Source: Rothia sp. (in: high G+C Gram-positive bacteria)
GTDB lineage: Bacteria > Actinomycetota > Actinomycetes > Actinomycetales > Micrococcaceae
DNA: 64,000 bases
Direction of reading: 5' to 3'
Assembly: GCA_030524105.1 (NCBI GenBank)
Contig: JAUNHE010000003.1
Location: 1 to 64,000 of the forward strand
The notes under the pieces were generated by a model. It searched no databases. It saw nothing but the letters and a program-made list of their open reading frames with translations, and was not told the origin of the DNA. The first letter of the stretch is position 1. Every line of letters begins with the position of its first letter. A program made the translations under genes and the position numbers. Positions 42,748-52,611 of the stretch are shown here, one piece after another.

Positions 42748-42811
42748 GGGGATAAACTACAGATACTGTTTCTTGAGAACTAGGCTAGCGGACCTGGGCT
42801 AGGAGTGAAAG

Positions 42812-43072
42812 TTGATTTTGGACGGCATGCAGCAAGAAAGTAGCCGGGAGCAGCAGAAATGGCAGGAATTGGCCCCCCTGGAGCGCTCTATTTTGTCTTT
42901 GGAGAAGGAAGACTGGAAATATCCGGGTGCTAAAGAAGCCGCTGTGCGCCGGCGCTTGGGGCTGACTCCTATTGCCTACTATCAGCAGCTTAATACCATG
43001 ATCGATAATCCGCGGATTATTGCTCTTGAACCTGCCCTGACCCGTAGGCTGCGTGAGCACCGGGATGGCTGA
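42812..43072 (+). CDS. DUF3263 protein
   Basis: An 86-residue protein of the actinobacterial DUF3263 family, recognised by the pattern SILSLEKEDWKYPGAKEAAVRR, followed by LGLTPIAYYQQLNTMIDNP and the basic end RRLREHRD. The arrangement suggests a helix-turn-helix that could bind DNA, but no function is established. The start is TTG 42812 or ATG 42827 (MQQESSREQQ); neither has a strong ribosome site. It is followed by the LytR_C protein and groEL in the same orientation. Confidence 0.8.
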   Translation: MILDGMQQESSREQQKWQELAPLERSILSLEKEDWKYPGAKEAAVRRRLGLTPIAYYQQLNTMIDNPRIIALEPALTRRLREHRDG

Positions 43073-43173
43073 GGAGCCTTCACACCTATTTTTTAGGTTA
43101 CTTTGGTCCTGCTAGAGCGCAGGATCTGTGTAGGCTAGAGTTTGAATGTACTACTGCTGATCCGGAGGAGCCT

Positions 43174-43839
43174 GTGAACTCGTATCCCCACGATGAATTT
43201 GACGATGTGCCCGAGAATTCAGCACGCCGCGGCGCCTATCGTGGTCAGCCGGCCGCTTCGGGTTCTTCGTCTTTTGGCTTTATCTCTATTTTATTGGCTG
43301 GCTTTTTGGCCCTGGTCCTGGGCGCCTTTATGTTTATTTACCAGCCGCGTACCCTGGGGCCGCGGATTGCTAGTTCCTTGGGAGTCGGGTCTAGCGCATC
43401 AGCTTCGGCCAGTCCTTCAGCTAGTAGCAGTGCCACTGCTACGGCCAGCCCTAGCAGCCAGGCCAGTCAGAGCGTGAGCCAGCTTAAGGTGGAAATCTAC
43501 GATGGGGGAGCCTACCCGGGGGCTGCTGATGAGGTTGAGCAGGCCATGCTGGAGCAGGGGTATAAGGTGAATCCGGCGGCCAGCTGGCAGGGTGAGCCCC
43601 TGGCTTCGTCGGTAGTATTTTATGCTCAGGGGTTTGTGGATGAAGCTAATTCCTTGGCGGACTCTTTAGGCATTCCTTTGATTGAAGTTGCTGACAGCAG
43701 CGAGCCCGATCTTTATCTGGTCTTGGCCCCTGATTATGCGGGCCCTGTGCCTGCTGCAGGGGCTGGACAGGCTACTACGGTAGATCCCGGAGCTCTGGAG
43801 TCCTCTTACGCAGATCCCAATCAGGTGCCGGTTCAGTAA
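43174..43839 (+). CDS. LytR C-terminal domain membrane protein
   Basis: A 221-residue protein with one membrane span (about 31-52, SFGFISILLAGFLALVLGAFMF), a Ser/Ala/Pro/Thr-rich linker (about 72-105), and a LytR_C domain outside the cell (VEIYDGGAYPGAADEVEQAM and VVFYAQGFVDEANSLADSLG). The domain is found on cell-wall ligases of the LCP family, but the LCP catalytic domain is absent here, so this is a stand-alone accessory. GTG 43174 follows GGAGGAGCC. It sits between DUF3263 and groEL genes. Confidence 0.82.
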   Translation: MNSYPHDEFDDVPENSARRGAYRGQPAASGSSSFGFISILLAGFLALVLGAFMFIYQPRTLGPRIASSLGVGSSASASASPSASSSATATASPSSQASQSVSQLKVEIYDGGAYPGAADEVEQAMLEQGYKVNPAASWQGEPLASSVVFYAQGFVDEANSLADSLGIPLIEVADSSEPDLYLVLAPDYAGPVPAAGAGQATTVDPGALESSYADPNQVPVQ

Positions 43840-43940
43840 TTTTAACGAAACCTAACTTCTTCTTGTGCGCTGCTGGCGATTAAGTTTGTTTGGGGCGTTT
43901 TAGGGTTTGCACTGACCGGGTTCAAGTGCCAAGATTGAAC

Positions 43941-43967
43941 TTAGCACTCGCAGCCTTTAACTGCTAA
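43941..43967 (+). promoter_or_regulatory. CIRCE element (HrcA operator), right arm degenerate
   Basis: TTAGCACTC (43941-43949), then nine bases, then AACTGCTAA (43959-43967). The left arm matches the CIRCE consensus exactly (TTAGCACTC-N9-GAGTGCTAA); the right arm differs at two positions. It lies about 160 bases before groEL, as expected for HrcA repression of chaperone genes. Confidence 0.8.
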
Positions 43968-44119
43968 ATCCAGTGCTAGGTTTAGCGGTGGCTGGCGAGA
44001 AATAAATTTTCTTTCAGACTGTGAGGTATTGCTGCTGCTGTGAAGAGCACGGTAGTGGAGTGCCGTCCGTCGCGGGCACACCTGAAAGGTAGGATACATC
44101 TTAATCCAGGAGGGATTAG

Positions 44120-45754
<1,635 letters not shown>

Positions 45755-46272
45755 GCAATACCACAATCCTCTTCAGGAGGATGGCGGCCCGTCTGCAAGT
45801 TCCGCTGAACCGGCTACATAAAACCCACTTATTTGTGGGCAATTGCCAGTAGTTTATCCGGTTAGCACCAGCTAGCAGGCGGGCTGTCTTTTTAATTTTT
45901 TTAAGAAAATTTTATGCGTATTCTGTCCGGTTTTTATTTACCCCGAAACCGGGGTGACCAGTCATAATATTCCTGAAAGTTTGCTGGGAATGTCATTAAT
46001 CTATGGTTTTAATATGGACAGTGTTTCCTAAAATCTTGGGCTAGTTGCTATCTAAAAATGTTTCTTGAGAAACTTATAGAATCCTGAATTTCTTTGTCGC
46101 AAATTTGGCGGAGAAGTCAGCTGTATCCCTTAATTATCCAAACTTGTCTAGGCAAAACTAACATATCTTTAGTGGCTGCACATGCTAAAGGGTGAGTATA
46201 CTTAAAATTCCCCCATACACTTGGGTGAATGTTTGCATAATGAAGGCGTACAATCTCCTAGGAGAAATCTCA
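45755..46272. other. Long intergenic region after groEL, hairpins only
   Basis: About 500 bases without a credible gene. Two short hairpins lie in it: CCCAC/GTGGG (45824-45828 and 45835-45839) and CCCCG/CGGGG with an AAAC loop (45941-45954). The first may help to end groEL transcription, but neither has an immediate T run; a run TTTTTAATTTTTTT follows a weak CAGC/GCTG stem near 45890. From 45900 the text is AT-rich, probably the promoter region of the secreted protein. Confidence 0.45.
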
Positions 46273-47481
46273 ATGAAAGCTTTATATAAACCAGCAACCC
46301 TTGCGACTATTTGTGGCATATTTTTTGCTAGCTATACACCGGCCCAGTCGGTTGAAGTTGAGTGGGATAACAATGTTGTTTGCACCGCTACTGGTCAGGA
46401 AGTTGAAGGTCTAACTGAGCAGGTTTGCCGGGCCATGAAGGAAGCAGCCCTTTCTATTGATTTGGGCAGCCCCGTTGTCACTCAAAGTTCCAGTATTGGC
46501 GGCGAGCTTTCCAGCGGTGAAAAACAAAGAGCTACTATCTATCGGCTAGATACCTACTATTTTTCACAGCAGTTTGAGAAAGGCTGGTTGGTCTATGAAA
46601 TGAGCACCGGCCTTGTTGTGCCAATGAGTCAGGAAGTTTACGCTGTCTGGGGTTCGAGGGATCCCGACGAATTTCAGCGTAACGTAGAAAAATACGGTGC
46701 AGTTGCCGACTACAAGATAAGCGGCGATGAAATTACCACCCAATTTTTACAGATGAATGGCAAGCGCATTTACCTCAGATATCTTCCCGAGGCCGGCAAG
46801 GTCATGGATGTTACTGCAGAGGAAACCGGCCAGGATGCCCTTGGCTGGCAGCAGTCCCTTTCCCTGGGAGGTGGTGTTGACGGCATCAACGCTAAGGACT
46901 ACATTGCCCAGGGCCTGACCGACGCCGGTTATGAGCCCACCATTGCCGGAGATACCTCCGGCGGTTTTGCCTACGACGGTGGCTTTGGCAGCCTCTACGA
47001 TCAGGTTGTTAAGCAGCAAGCCCTGCTGCCTGTGGGCACGCCTTGGATTATTAACCTCTCCGCTGCCCCTGCCGATGCTCAGCGGGAAAACCGCCAGCAG
47101 GCGATTAGCAACGCACAGCGGATTGTAAGCGAGCTGCAGAGGGCCTACCCGCACTCAAAGATTGTGCTTAACGGCATTCTTAGCAGGGACTCTGATCGGG
47201 AAGCCAACACCTTTAATGAGGAACTTGCTGAGCTTGCTCAAAGAGCAGGGGTTGGTTTTGTGGATACCAGCGGTTGGATTTCAGCCTATGGGCTAGAAAA
47301 TCAGGTGATTACCGACGGCCACGACCTTTCCGCAGCGGGCCAGCAAAAGATTGCTGTAGCCATGAAGTGGGCTATTCGTAAGGCTATTGCAAAAAAGACT
47401 CCTGCTGAGTCTGAACCTGAGTCTGAATCCAGCCAGACTAGTAGGCTGGCTGGACTGGCAGAAGGTGCAGCTGCTGCTTAA
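46273..47481 (+). CDS. Secreted SGNH-hydrolase-like protein of unknown substrate
   Basis: A 402-residue exported protein. The signal peptide (MKALYKPATLATICGIFFAS) probably ends at TPAQS. Residues 85-180 hold the aromatic-rich DTYYFSQQFEKGWLVYEM and VPMSQEVYAVWG, which resemble LGFP-type cell-wall repeats. The last 170 residues look like an SGNH/GDSL hydrolase fold: a helix-rich middle, VLNGILSRDSDRE, VGFVDTSGW and the C-terminal block ITDGHDLSAAGQQKIAVA. The usual order there is DGxHLS; here the histidine is one place early, and I see no GDS serine block. Catalysis is therefore uncertain. ATG 46273 follows TAGGAGAAAT; a longer frame from 46192 lacks a signal peptide. Confidence 0.6.
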   Translation: MKALYKPATLATICGIFFASYTPAQSVEVEWDNNVVCTATGQEVEGLTEQVCRAMKEAALSIDLGSPVVTQSSSIGGELSSGEKQRATIYRLDTYYFSQQFEKGWLVYEMSTGLVVPMSQEVYAVWGSRDPDEFQRNVEKYGAVADYKISGDEITTQFLQMNGKRIYLRYLPEAGKVMDVTAEETGQDALGWQQSLSLGGGVDGINAKDYIAQGLTDAGYEPTIAGDTSGGFAYDGGFGSLYDQVVKQQALLPVGTPWIINLSAAPADAQRENRQQAISNAQRIVSELQRAYPHSKIVLNGILSRDSDREANTFNEELAELAQRAGVGFVDTSGWISAYGLENQVITDGHDLSAAGQQKIAVAMKWAIRKAIAKKTPAESEPESESSQTSRLAGLAEGAAAA

Positions 47482-47532
47482 GCGGCCTAGACGCCTAAAT
47501 TGAAGCTTAGGCCTTGAGCTGGCTTAATCTTC

Positions 47533-47573
47533 TAGGGGGTGGCTTCTGATGGGAAGCTGCCCCTGGTTTTTTG
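47533..47573 (+). terminator. Terminator of the secreted protein gene
   Basis: GGGGTGGCTTC (47535-47545) pairs with GAAGCTGCCCC (47553-47563), nine Watson-Crick pairs and two G-U, loop TGATGGG; GGTTTTTT follows. A second hairpin, GCCTAA/TTAGGC, lies about 30 bases before it. Confidence 0.8.
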
Positions 47574-47592
47574 TGGGTTAGGATAAAGGGTT

Positions 47593-48750
47593 ATGGACTG
47601 TTCCTACCATGCGGCCGGTTTGTGCCGATCCTGCACCCAGCTTAACCTGCCTTACGGGCAGCAGCTGGCCAAGAAAGATCAGCATGCCCGCAGCCTTTTA
47701 GCTGCTTATCCAGACCTCTTGTGGTTGGAGCCGCTGGCTTCTGCTCCGTCTGGCTTTCGCAATAAGGCTAAGCTGGTAGTTTCTGGAACGGTTGATCAGC
47801 CCCGGCTGGGTATTGCCGGTAAATCTGGCCAGGGCGTAGATTTGTCGGACTGTCCCCTCTATCTTCCTGCCTTGCAGGCTATGCTTCCAACCTTTAAAAC
47901 CTTGATTAGGCGAGCCCACCTAACTCCTTATGGGATTAAGACCGGTAAGGGAGAGCTGAAAAATATTATTGTTACCGTAGCTGACGACGGCGCTGCTATG
48001 GTCCGTTTTGTGCTGAGGTCCAAGAAGTTGGTGGTTGCTATTCGCCAGCAGCTGGCTTGGTTACAGTCAGAAATTACCGGCTTAAAGGTGGTTTCTATTA
48101 ATATTTTGCGCGAGCATGTGGCCCTGCTTGAGGGCAGCGAAGAGTTTGTGCTGACCGATACCTCCGCCTTGCCTATGCCGCTGGGAGACCTCAATCTCTA
48201 CTTGCAGCCGCAGAGTTTTTTCCAAACAAATACGGCCCTGGCCCAGGCCCTGTATCGGCAGGCTCAAACCTGGTTTCTAGAGCTAGAGCCGAGGCGGGTT
48301 TGGGATCTGTATTGTGGGGTGGGAGGTTTTGCTATTTTTGCTGCCCGGGCCTTGGGCCAGCAGGCAGAGGTGACCGGGGTGGAGCTGAGTGAACAGGCTA
48401 TTGCCAGCGCTAGGCGCACTGCTGCCGAATTAGAACTCAGTAATATTACTTTTAAGCAGGGGGATGCTACAGATTTTGTCCTTGATGCTGCTGGCGCTGG
48501 GCTTAAGCCAGCTCAGATGCTGGTTCTTAACCCTCCGCGACGGGGGGTTTCTGCTCAGCTGACCTGCTGGTTGGAGCAGTCAGGGGTGGAAGCGGTAATT
48601 TATTCCAGCTGTAATGCCCTTACTTTGCAGCGGGACCTGCAGTTACTTCCCTCTTATCGGCCGGTTCAGGCTAGAGTGCTGGATATGTTTGCCCAAAGTC
48701 ATCATTATGAGGTTATTACTTTGCTACGAAGGCGCAGCTGCTTAAAGTAG
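47593..48750 (+). CDS. rlmC: 23S rRNA (uracil-C5)-methyltransferase, RlmC-like
   Basis: A 385-residue SAM-dependent RNA methyltransferase of the TrmA/RlmCD family that makes 5-methyluridine in 23S rRNA. The iron-sulphur ligands C3, C11, C14 and C87 (MDCSYHAAGLCRSC and VDLSDCPLY) stand exactly where E. coli RlmC has them. The SAM site is DLYCGVGGFAIFAARAL, followed by NPPRRGVSA, and the catalytic cysteine is C340 in YSSCNALTLQRDL. No TRAM domain is present, which also favours RlmC over RlmD. It follows a strong terminator, so it has its own promoter. Confidence 0.85.
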   Translation: MDCSYHAAGLCRSCTQLNLPYGQQLAKKDQHARSLLAAYPDLLWLEPLASAPSGFRNKAKLVVSGTVDQPRLGIAGKSGQGVDLSDCPLYLPALQAMLPTFKTLIRRAHLTPYGIKTGKGELKNIIVTVADDGAAMVRFVLRSKKLVVAIRQQLAWLQSEITGLKVVSINILREHVALLEGSEEFVLTDTSALPMPLGDLNLYLQPQSFFQTNTALAQALYRQAQTWFLELEPRRVWDLYCGVGGFAIFAARALGQQAEVTGVELSEQAIASARRTAAELELSNITFKQGDATDFVLDAAGAGLKPAQMLVLNPPRRGVSAQLTCWLEQSGVEAVIYSSCNALTLQRDLQLLPSYRPVQARVLDMFAQSHHYEVITLLRRRSCLK

Positions 48751-49308
48751 TGAGGTAAGTGGGTGCTTTTGGGGTCTACTTTAGCTGTTCTTGTCCAGTT
48801 CAAATAGATCTATAAATTTATTAAATACCGGATTTTACGTGGGGAAATACATTTTTACAGGTGCCGACATTTGTCTGTTCTCTTATATGGCCAGCACATC
48901 AAGAGAGTTTGTGATGACAATTTTAATTTCGTCGTTTTTAGACAGATTTAGTATGGTTATTGGCTAGGTGGGCTATCTTTAATGTGCCAGCCTAGTGGCG
49001 TGAAGCTGTTGGATCAGACAGCCTTAACTGTATATGTTTGACAAGTTCTTGCATGGGCAAATACGGGTGACGCGGGCTAGTTAGCAGAGCACAGGGCCGC
49101 TTTGATGAGCACTGCTGACCGATGGCTTTTACCTGCGATCTAACCAGGGAAGAGTGTTTTGCACAGGGGATAATTGTATGTGGTTAAGATAACCAAACAT
49201 TGATGGCTGAAATCGCAGTTTTTACTGAACAAAATTTCACTTCTCTGTAAAATAAGCAACAAAATATTTTCGAACGTTGAAAATATTGATTCTTGAACGA
49301 GGTATGCC
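48751..49308. other. Long intergenic region before the TetR gene
   Basis: No credible gene in 558 bases. One sharp inverted repeat, TGGTTA-AGA-TAACCA (49181-49195), lies 114 bases before the TetR start and could be its operator. The whole stretch is AT-rich compared with its flanks. Confidence 0.45.
49181..49195. promoter_or_regulatory. Candidate TetR operator palindrome
   Basis: TGGTTA and TAACCA with three bases between. TetR-type repressors often bind such short palindromes upstream of their own gene. Only one copy is seen and there is no footprint evidence. Confidence 0.35.
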
Positions 49309-49917
49309 ATGTTGAAATCGAACTCTCACCGATCCGACAGAAGGGTTCGTCGTACGCAAAAGGCAATTGAACAGGCTTTTGCTGAGTTAATGTCGGCAAA
49401 GGATATATCTTCGATCACGGTCAGTGAACTGGCTGAGAAGGCGGATATTCACCGGGCCACCTTTTACTCTCATTACTCTGATATACCCGAACTCTACGAG
49501 GTGATTCAGCGTTCGGTGATCGATGACCTGGAAAAGATTCTGGAGCCTGACCCGGTCAAGGGCAAAAACATGAACAGCGAAGAGGTGCTGGGCATGCTGG
49601 TGGACTATATCTACGGGCGCCGTGACACCTTTAAAATGCTATTGACCAGAAACAGTACCCACGCCTTTTATGTAGAGGCCAGTAAACTCTTTGAGCCCCT
49701 CTATCTAGAAATATTCTGGGGTGACCTTGAGTTTCCGGAAGGCCGTTACGATACCAGCCTCTTTGCTAAGTACCATATTCAAGGATGCATAGCGGTACTG
49801 GGAGCCTGGGCAGAAGACGACTTTAAAGATACGCCAGAAAAAATTATTGATACTCTGGCCGATCTGGATAGCCACTTTGATCAGCTCATGTACCGTATTG
49901 CTTCTCCCGGAAACTGA
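49309..49917 (+). CDS. TetR/AcrR-family transcriptional regulator
   Basis: A 202-residue regulator. The N-terminal domain reads RRTQKAIEQAFAELMSAKDIS, then the helix-turn-helix ITVSELAEKADIHRATFYSHYSD (about residues 36-58). The C-terminal ligand domain ends in an acidic segment (WAEDDFKDTPEKIIDTLADL) and resembles the TetR_C_33 type. It may control itself or the iron operon downstream, though the 135-base gap with an iron box argues that that operon has its own promoter. The effector is unknown. Confidence 0.82.
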   Translation: MLKSNSHRSDRRVRRTQKAIEQAFAELMSAKDISSITVSELAEKADIHRATFYSHYSDIPELYEVIQRSVIDDLEKILEPDPVKGKNMNSEEVLGMLVDYIYGRRDTFKMLLTRNSTHAFYVEASKLFEPLYLEIFWGDLEFPEGRYDTSLFAKYHIQGCIAVLGAWAEDDFKDTPEKIIDTLADLDSHFDQLMYRIASPGN

Positions 49918-49975
49918 GCTTGGCCGGTGATTGCCGGAATAAATACAGGAATATTAGGTTAACTTCTCTCTTAAG

Positions 49976-49994
49976 TAAGGTTAGACTAAGTAGG
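49976..49994 (+). promoter_or_regulatory. Iron box (DtxR/IdeR-type operator)
   Basis: TAAGGTTAGACTAAGTAGG matches the DtxR/IdeR consensus TTAGGTTAGSCTAACCTAA at 12 of 19 positions, including the AGGTTAG and CTAA cores. A second half-site TTAGGTTAA lies at 49954-49962. Together they straddle the likely promoter of the dihydroxybenzoate genes (TAGACT at 49982-49987 could be its -10). An IdeR homologue is encoded at 59052. Confidence 0.65.
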
Positions 49995-50052
49995 TGCAGT
50001 TCCTGCTAGCCGCTTGGACTGCCCCCGATGATAGCTAACAGAGGAGCCAACC

Positions 50053-50697
50053 TTGTCTCTGCCCCGGATCAGAAGCTACCGCTACCAGCTGCCAGAGCAG
50101 ATCAATACCGTCCGATGGCAGGTAGACCCCCAGCAGGCAGGCCTGCTTATCCATGACATGCAGAACCACTTTATTGACATCTTTGATCGCAGCCAGCCAG
50201 ATAGCCAGATTAATCGGGCTATCCACAACATCCAGCTCTTACGCGACTGGGCCCAAGAAGAGCAGGTGCCCGTATACTACACAGCTCAGCCAGCCCACCA
50301 AGACCCTAAAGACCGGGCGCTGCTGACCGACTTTTGGGGCCAAGGTATTGCCAGCCAAGAAGCCGCGCAGATTCTAGCCGAACTTAAGCCCAGGCAATCA
50401 GAAGAACACATTACCAAGTGGCGTTACTCCGCCTTTGAACGGACCAACCTTGAAGCCCTGCTTAAAGAGAGGGGGCTCCGCCAGCTCATCATCACCGGAG
50501 TTTATGCCCACATTGGCTGCTTAAGTACAGCTTTACAAGCATTTATGCTGGATATAGAACCCTTTTTGATTGCCGATGCCCTAGCCGACTTTAATGCTCA
50601 AGACCATGCTATGGCCTGTCAATATGCGGCTAAACGCTGTGCCCGCCTCTTAAACACCGACCAGCTATTGCAGGAAACACAAAGGGGCCGGGCATGA
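50053..50697 (+). CDS. entB: Isochorismatase (2,3-dihydro-2,3-dihydroxybenzoate synthase), no ArCP domain
   Basis: A 214-residue isochorismatase that splits isochorismate into pyruvate and 2,3-dihydro-2,3-dihydroxybenzoate. The catalytic D35 lies in LLIHDMQNHF, K122 in ITKWRYSAF and C156 in GVYAHIGCLSTA; these segments are nearly identical in type to EntB. EntB and DhbB carry an aryl carrier domain of about 75 residues at the C terminus; this protein ends without it, so the carrier must be a separate protein. The start is TTG 50053, four bases after AGAGGAGCC. It overlaps the next gene by four bases. Confidence 0.9.
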   Translation: MSLPRIRSYRYQLPEQINTVRWQVDPQQAGLLIHDMQNHFIDIFDRSQPDSQINRAIHNIQLLRDWAQEEQVPVYYTAQPAHQDPKDRALLTDFWGQGIASQEAAQILAELKPRQSEEHITKWRYSAFERTNLEALLKERGLRQLIITGVYAHIGCLSTALQAFMLDIEPFLIADALADFNAQDHAMACQYAAKRCARLLNTDQLLQETQRGRA

Positions 50698-51461
50698 AAT
50701 ATGTACTTGTTACCGGGGCGGCAGGAGGGATCGGGCAGGCCGTTGTCAGCAGCCTCAGCGCAGCCGGCTATGGCATTCTTGGGCTAGACCTAGAGCGGGC
50801 TCTAAAAACCCAGCAGCTTTCTAGCCAGCAGGGAAGGCTACACTACCGGGCAGTTGACGTCACGGACCCAGAATCCATGAGAGAGCTGGGCCGCTTCTTG
50901 CAGACAGAAAACTACCCCCTCCAGGGCTTAGTCTGCTGTGCAGGCCTGGTCCACCGCCAGTCTCTGCTTAAAACCTCTTTTAGTAGCTGGAAGAAGCTGC
51001 AAGCTGTCAACGCTGACGGCGTCTTCCTAGCCCTGCAACTGGTGGCGCAGATTATGATTGACCAGGCAAGCCTGGACCCTACTAATTCCCGTTCTCTCGT
51101 GGTGGTAAGCTCTAACGCTGGGCATACGGCCAGAAGCGAATTTGGGGCCTACGGAGCCAGCAAGGCCGCCGCTAGTCAGCTGGCTAAAAGTTTTGGTTTG
51201 CAGCTAGCTGCCCACGGTATTAGGGTCAACACCATCTGTCCCGGCACTACCAAAACTGCCATGGTCACCGATTCCTGGGAGGGGCAAGATAAAAGTCAGC
51301 AACTTATCCGTGGATCCCTGCAGGATTACCGGCTAGGTATCCCTTTAGGGCGTATTGCTGAACCAGAAGATATTGCTGCAGTTATTGAACACCTCATCAG
51401 CCCAGCAAGCCGGCACATGACCATGCAAACAATCACGGTTGATGGTGGAGCCAGCCTCTAA
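50694..51461 (+). CDS. entA: 2,3-dihydro-2,3-dihydroxybenzoate dehydrogenase
   Basis: A 255-residue short-chain dehydrogenase that oxidises the product of the preceding enzyme to 2,3-dihydroxybenzoate with NAD+. The nucleotide-binding motif is TGAAGGIGQAV; the catalytic residues are S139/S140, Y153 and K157 (VVVSSNAGHTARSEF and YGASKAA); the ending GRIAEPEDIAAVIEHL and MTMQTITVDGG is typical of EntA. The ATGA overlap with entB and the 58-base gap to entC place it in one operon. Confidence 0.88.
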   Translation: MKYVLVTGAAGGIGQAVVSSLSAAGYGILGLDLERALKTQQLSSQQGRLHYRAVDVTDPESMRELGRFLQTENYPLQGLVCCAGLVHRQSLLKTSFSSWKKLQAVNADGVFLALQLVAQIMIDQASLDPTNSRSLVVVSSNAGHTARSEFGAYGASKAAASQLAKSFGLQLAAHGIRVNTICPGTTKTAMVTDSWEGQDKSQQLIRGSLQDYRLGIPLGRIAEPEDIAAVIEHLISPASRHMTMQTITVDGGASL

Positions 51462-51519
51462 CCAGTCACGATAGGAACTGCCCGACGCTAGCAGCCTCAG
51501 GCAGCAGGAAAGAAGAGAC

Positions 51520-52611
51520 ATGCCCAAATACCGAGCGAAAGACCTCTCGGCAGATTTCCAGTTTTCAACCCCGGAGCACACTGTGCGCACTCGGGGCCAG
51601 CTCACCACCGTCAGTGAAGAAGCAGCCCTAGCCACAGCCCAAGAGCTGGGCAGTGGCGTAATTGGTCTGATTCCCTTTGAGCCGGATCGGCCGGCCTTTT
51701 TGGCTGTCCCCGAACAGTTAGAGATAGGCCCGGCAGAAGAAGGGCAGGTAAGAAGCCTGCCTGCCCCCAGTAGCATCAGCGGCCAGGACAACCCGGTATA
51801 TCGCAAGGCGGTAGGGGCGGCTCTTGCAAAAATTCATGCCGGCCAGCTTGAGAAGGTAGTCTTGGCTCGTTTACTGGAGCTGCACTATGAGCAGGGCAGC
51901 CCCCCGGTCCAGGCCATCTTTGCCAACCTCCGTGCCCAGCAGCCTAAAGCTTTTGTCTTTTCTGTCAAATACCCCGGGGAGGATACTTACTTAATGGGGG
52001 CATCTCCAGAACTAGTTTTTGGGGTTCAAGAAGGCAAGTTCACCACTTTTCCACTGGCAGGCAGTGCAGCGCGGAAGGCAGCTGGGGCAAGCACAGAGGA
52101 CGCCCAAATTGCCGAAGCGCTCTTGCGCTCTGCTAAAGACAGAGCCGAACACGCCACCGTTGTTGCCGATATTAAAGCCCGTCTGCAAGGAATTAGCCAA
52201 AATCTAGAGGTTCCGGCAGTGCCACAGCTGCTGGCCACCGCCCAGCTGTGGCACTTAGCCACAAAAATTACGGGTAGGCTTGCCCCCGGTGTTAGCGCCC
52301 TGGACGGTGCCCGAGCCCTGCACCCAACACCAGCTATCTGCGGCTCACCGCGTCAGCAGGCCCTAGACTGTATTCGAGAACTGGAAGATTTTGACCGCGG
52401 CTACTTTGGTGGCCTGGTGGGATGGATGGATACAGCCGGTAACGGCCAGTGGGCCTTGGTTTTACGTTGTGCCCAGGTGGGCCAGCACAAGATCAGGCTC
52501 TTTGCCGGAGCCGGTATTGTTGCAGATTCTAACCCGGCAAGTGAGCACGCAGAAACAGCCAGCAAACTCTCCTCTTTTGGCCGGGCGCTATCCCTGCCTA
52601 ACTTTGACTAA
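51520..52611 (+). CDS. entC: Isochorismate synthase
   Basis: A 363-residue chorismate-binding enzyme that converts chorismate to isochorismate, the first committed step to 2,3-dihydroxybenzoate. Motifs: KIHAGQLEKVVLARLLEL, GASPELVFGVQEGKFTTFPLAGSAARK, HPTPAICGSPRQQAL and RCAQVG-KIRLFAGAGIVADSNP. Mg-binding glutamates fall in FAGAGIVADSNPASEHAET. ATG 51520 follows GGAAAGAAGAGAC. Its 3' end overlaps the convergent phosphopantetheinyl transferase gene by 14 bases. Menaquinone synthases (MenF) are related, but the entB-entA neighbours settle the role. Confidence 0.9.
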   Translation: MPKYRAKDLSADFQFSTPEHTVRTRGQLTTVSEEAALATAQELGSGVIGLIPFEPDRPAFLAVPEQLEIGPAEEGQVRSLPAPSSISGQDNPVYRKAVGAALAKIHAGQLEKVVLARLLELHYEQGSPPVQAIFANLRAQQPKAFVFSVKYPGEDTYLMGASPELVFGVQEGKFTTFPLAGSAARKAAGASTEDAQIAEALLRSAKDRAEHATVVADIKARLQGISQNLEVPAVPQLLATAQLWHLATKITGRLAPGVSALDGARALHPTPAICGSPRQQALDCIRELEDFDRGYFGGLVGWMDTAGNGQWALVLRCAQVGQHKIRLFAGAGIVADSNPASEHAETASKLSSFGRALSLPNFD

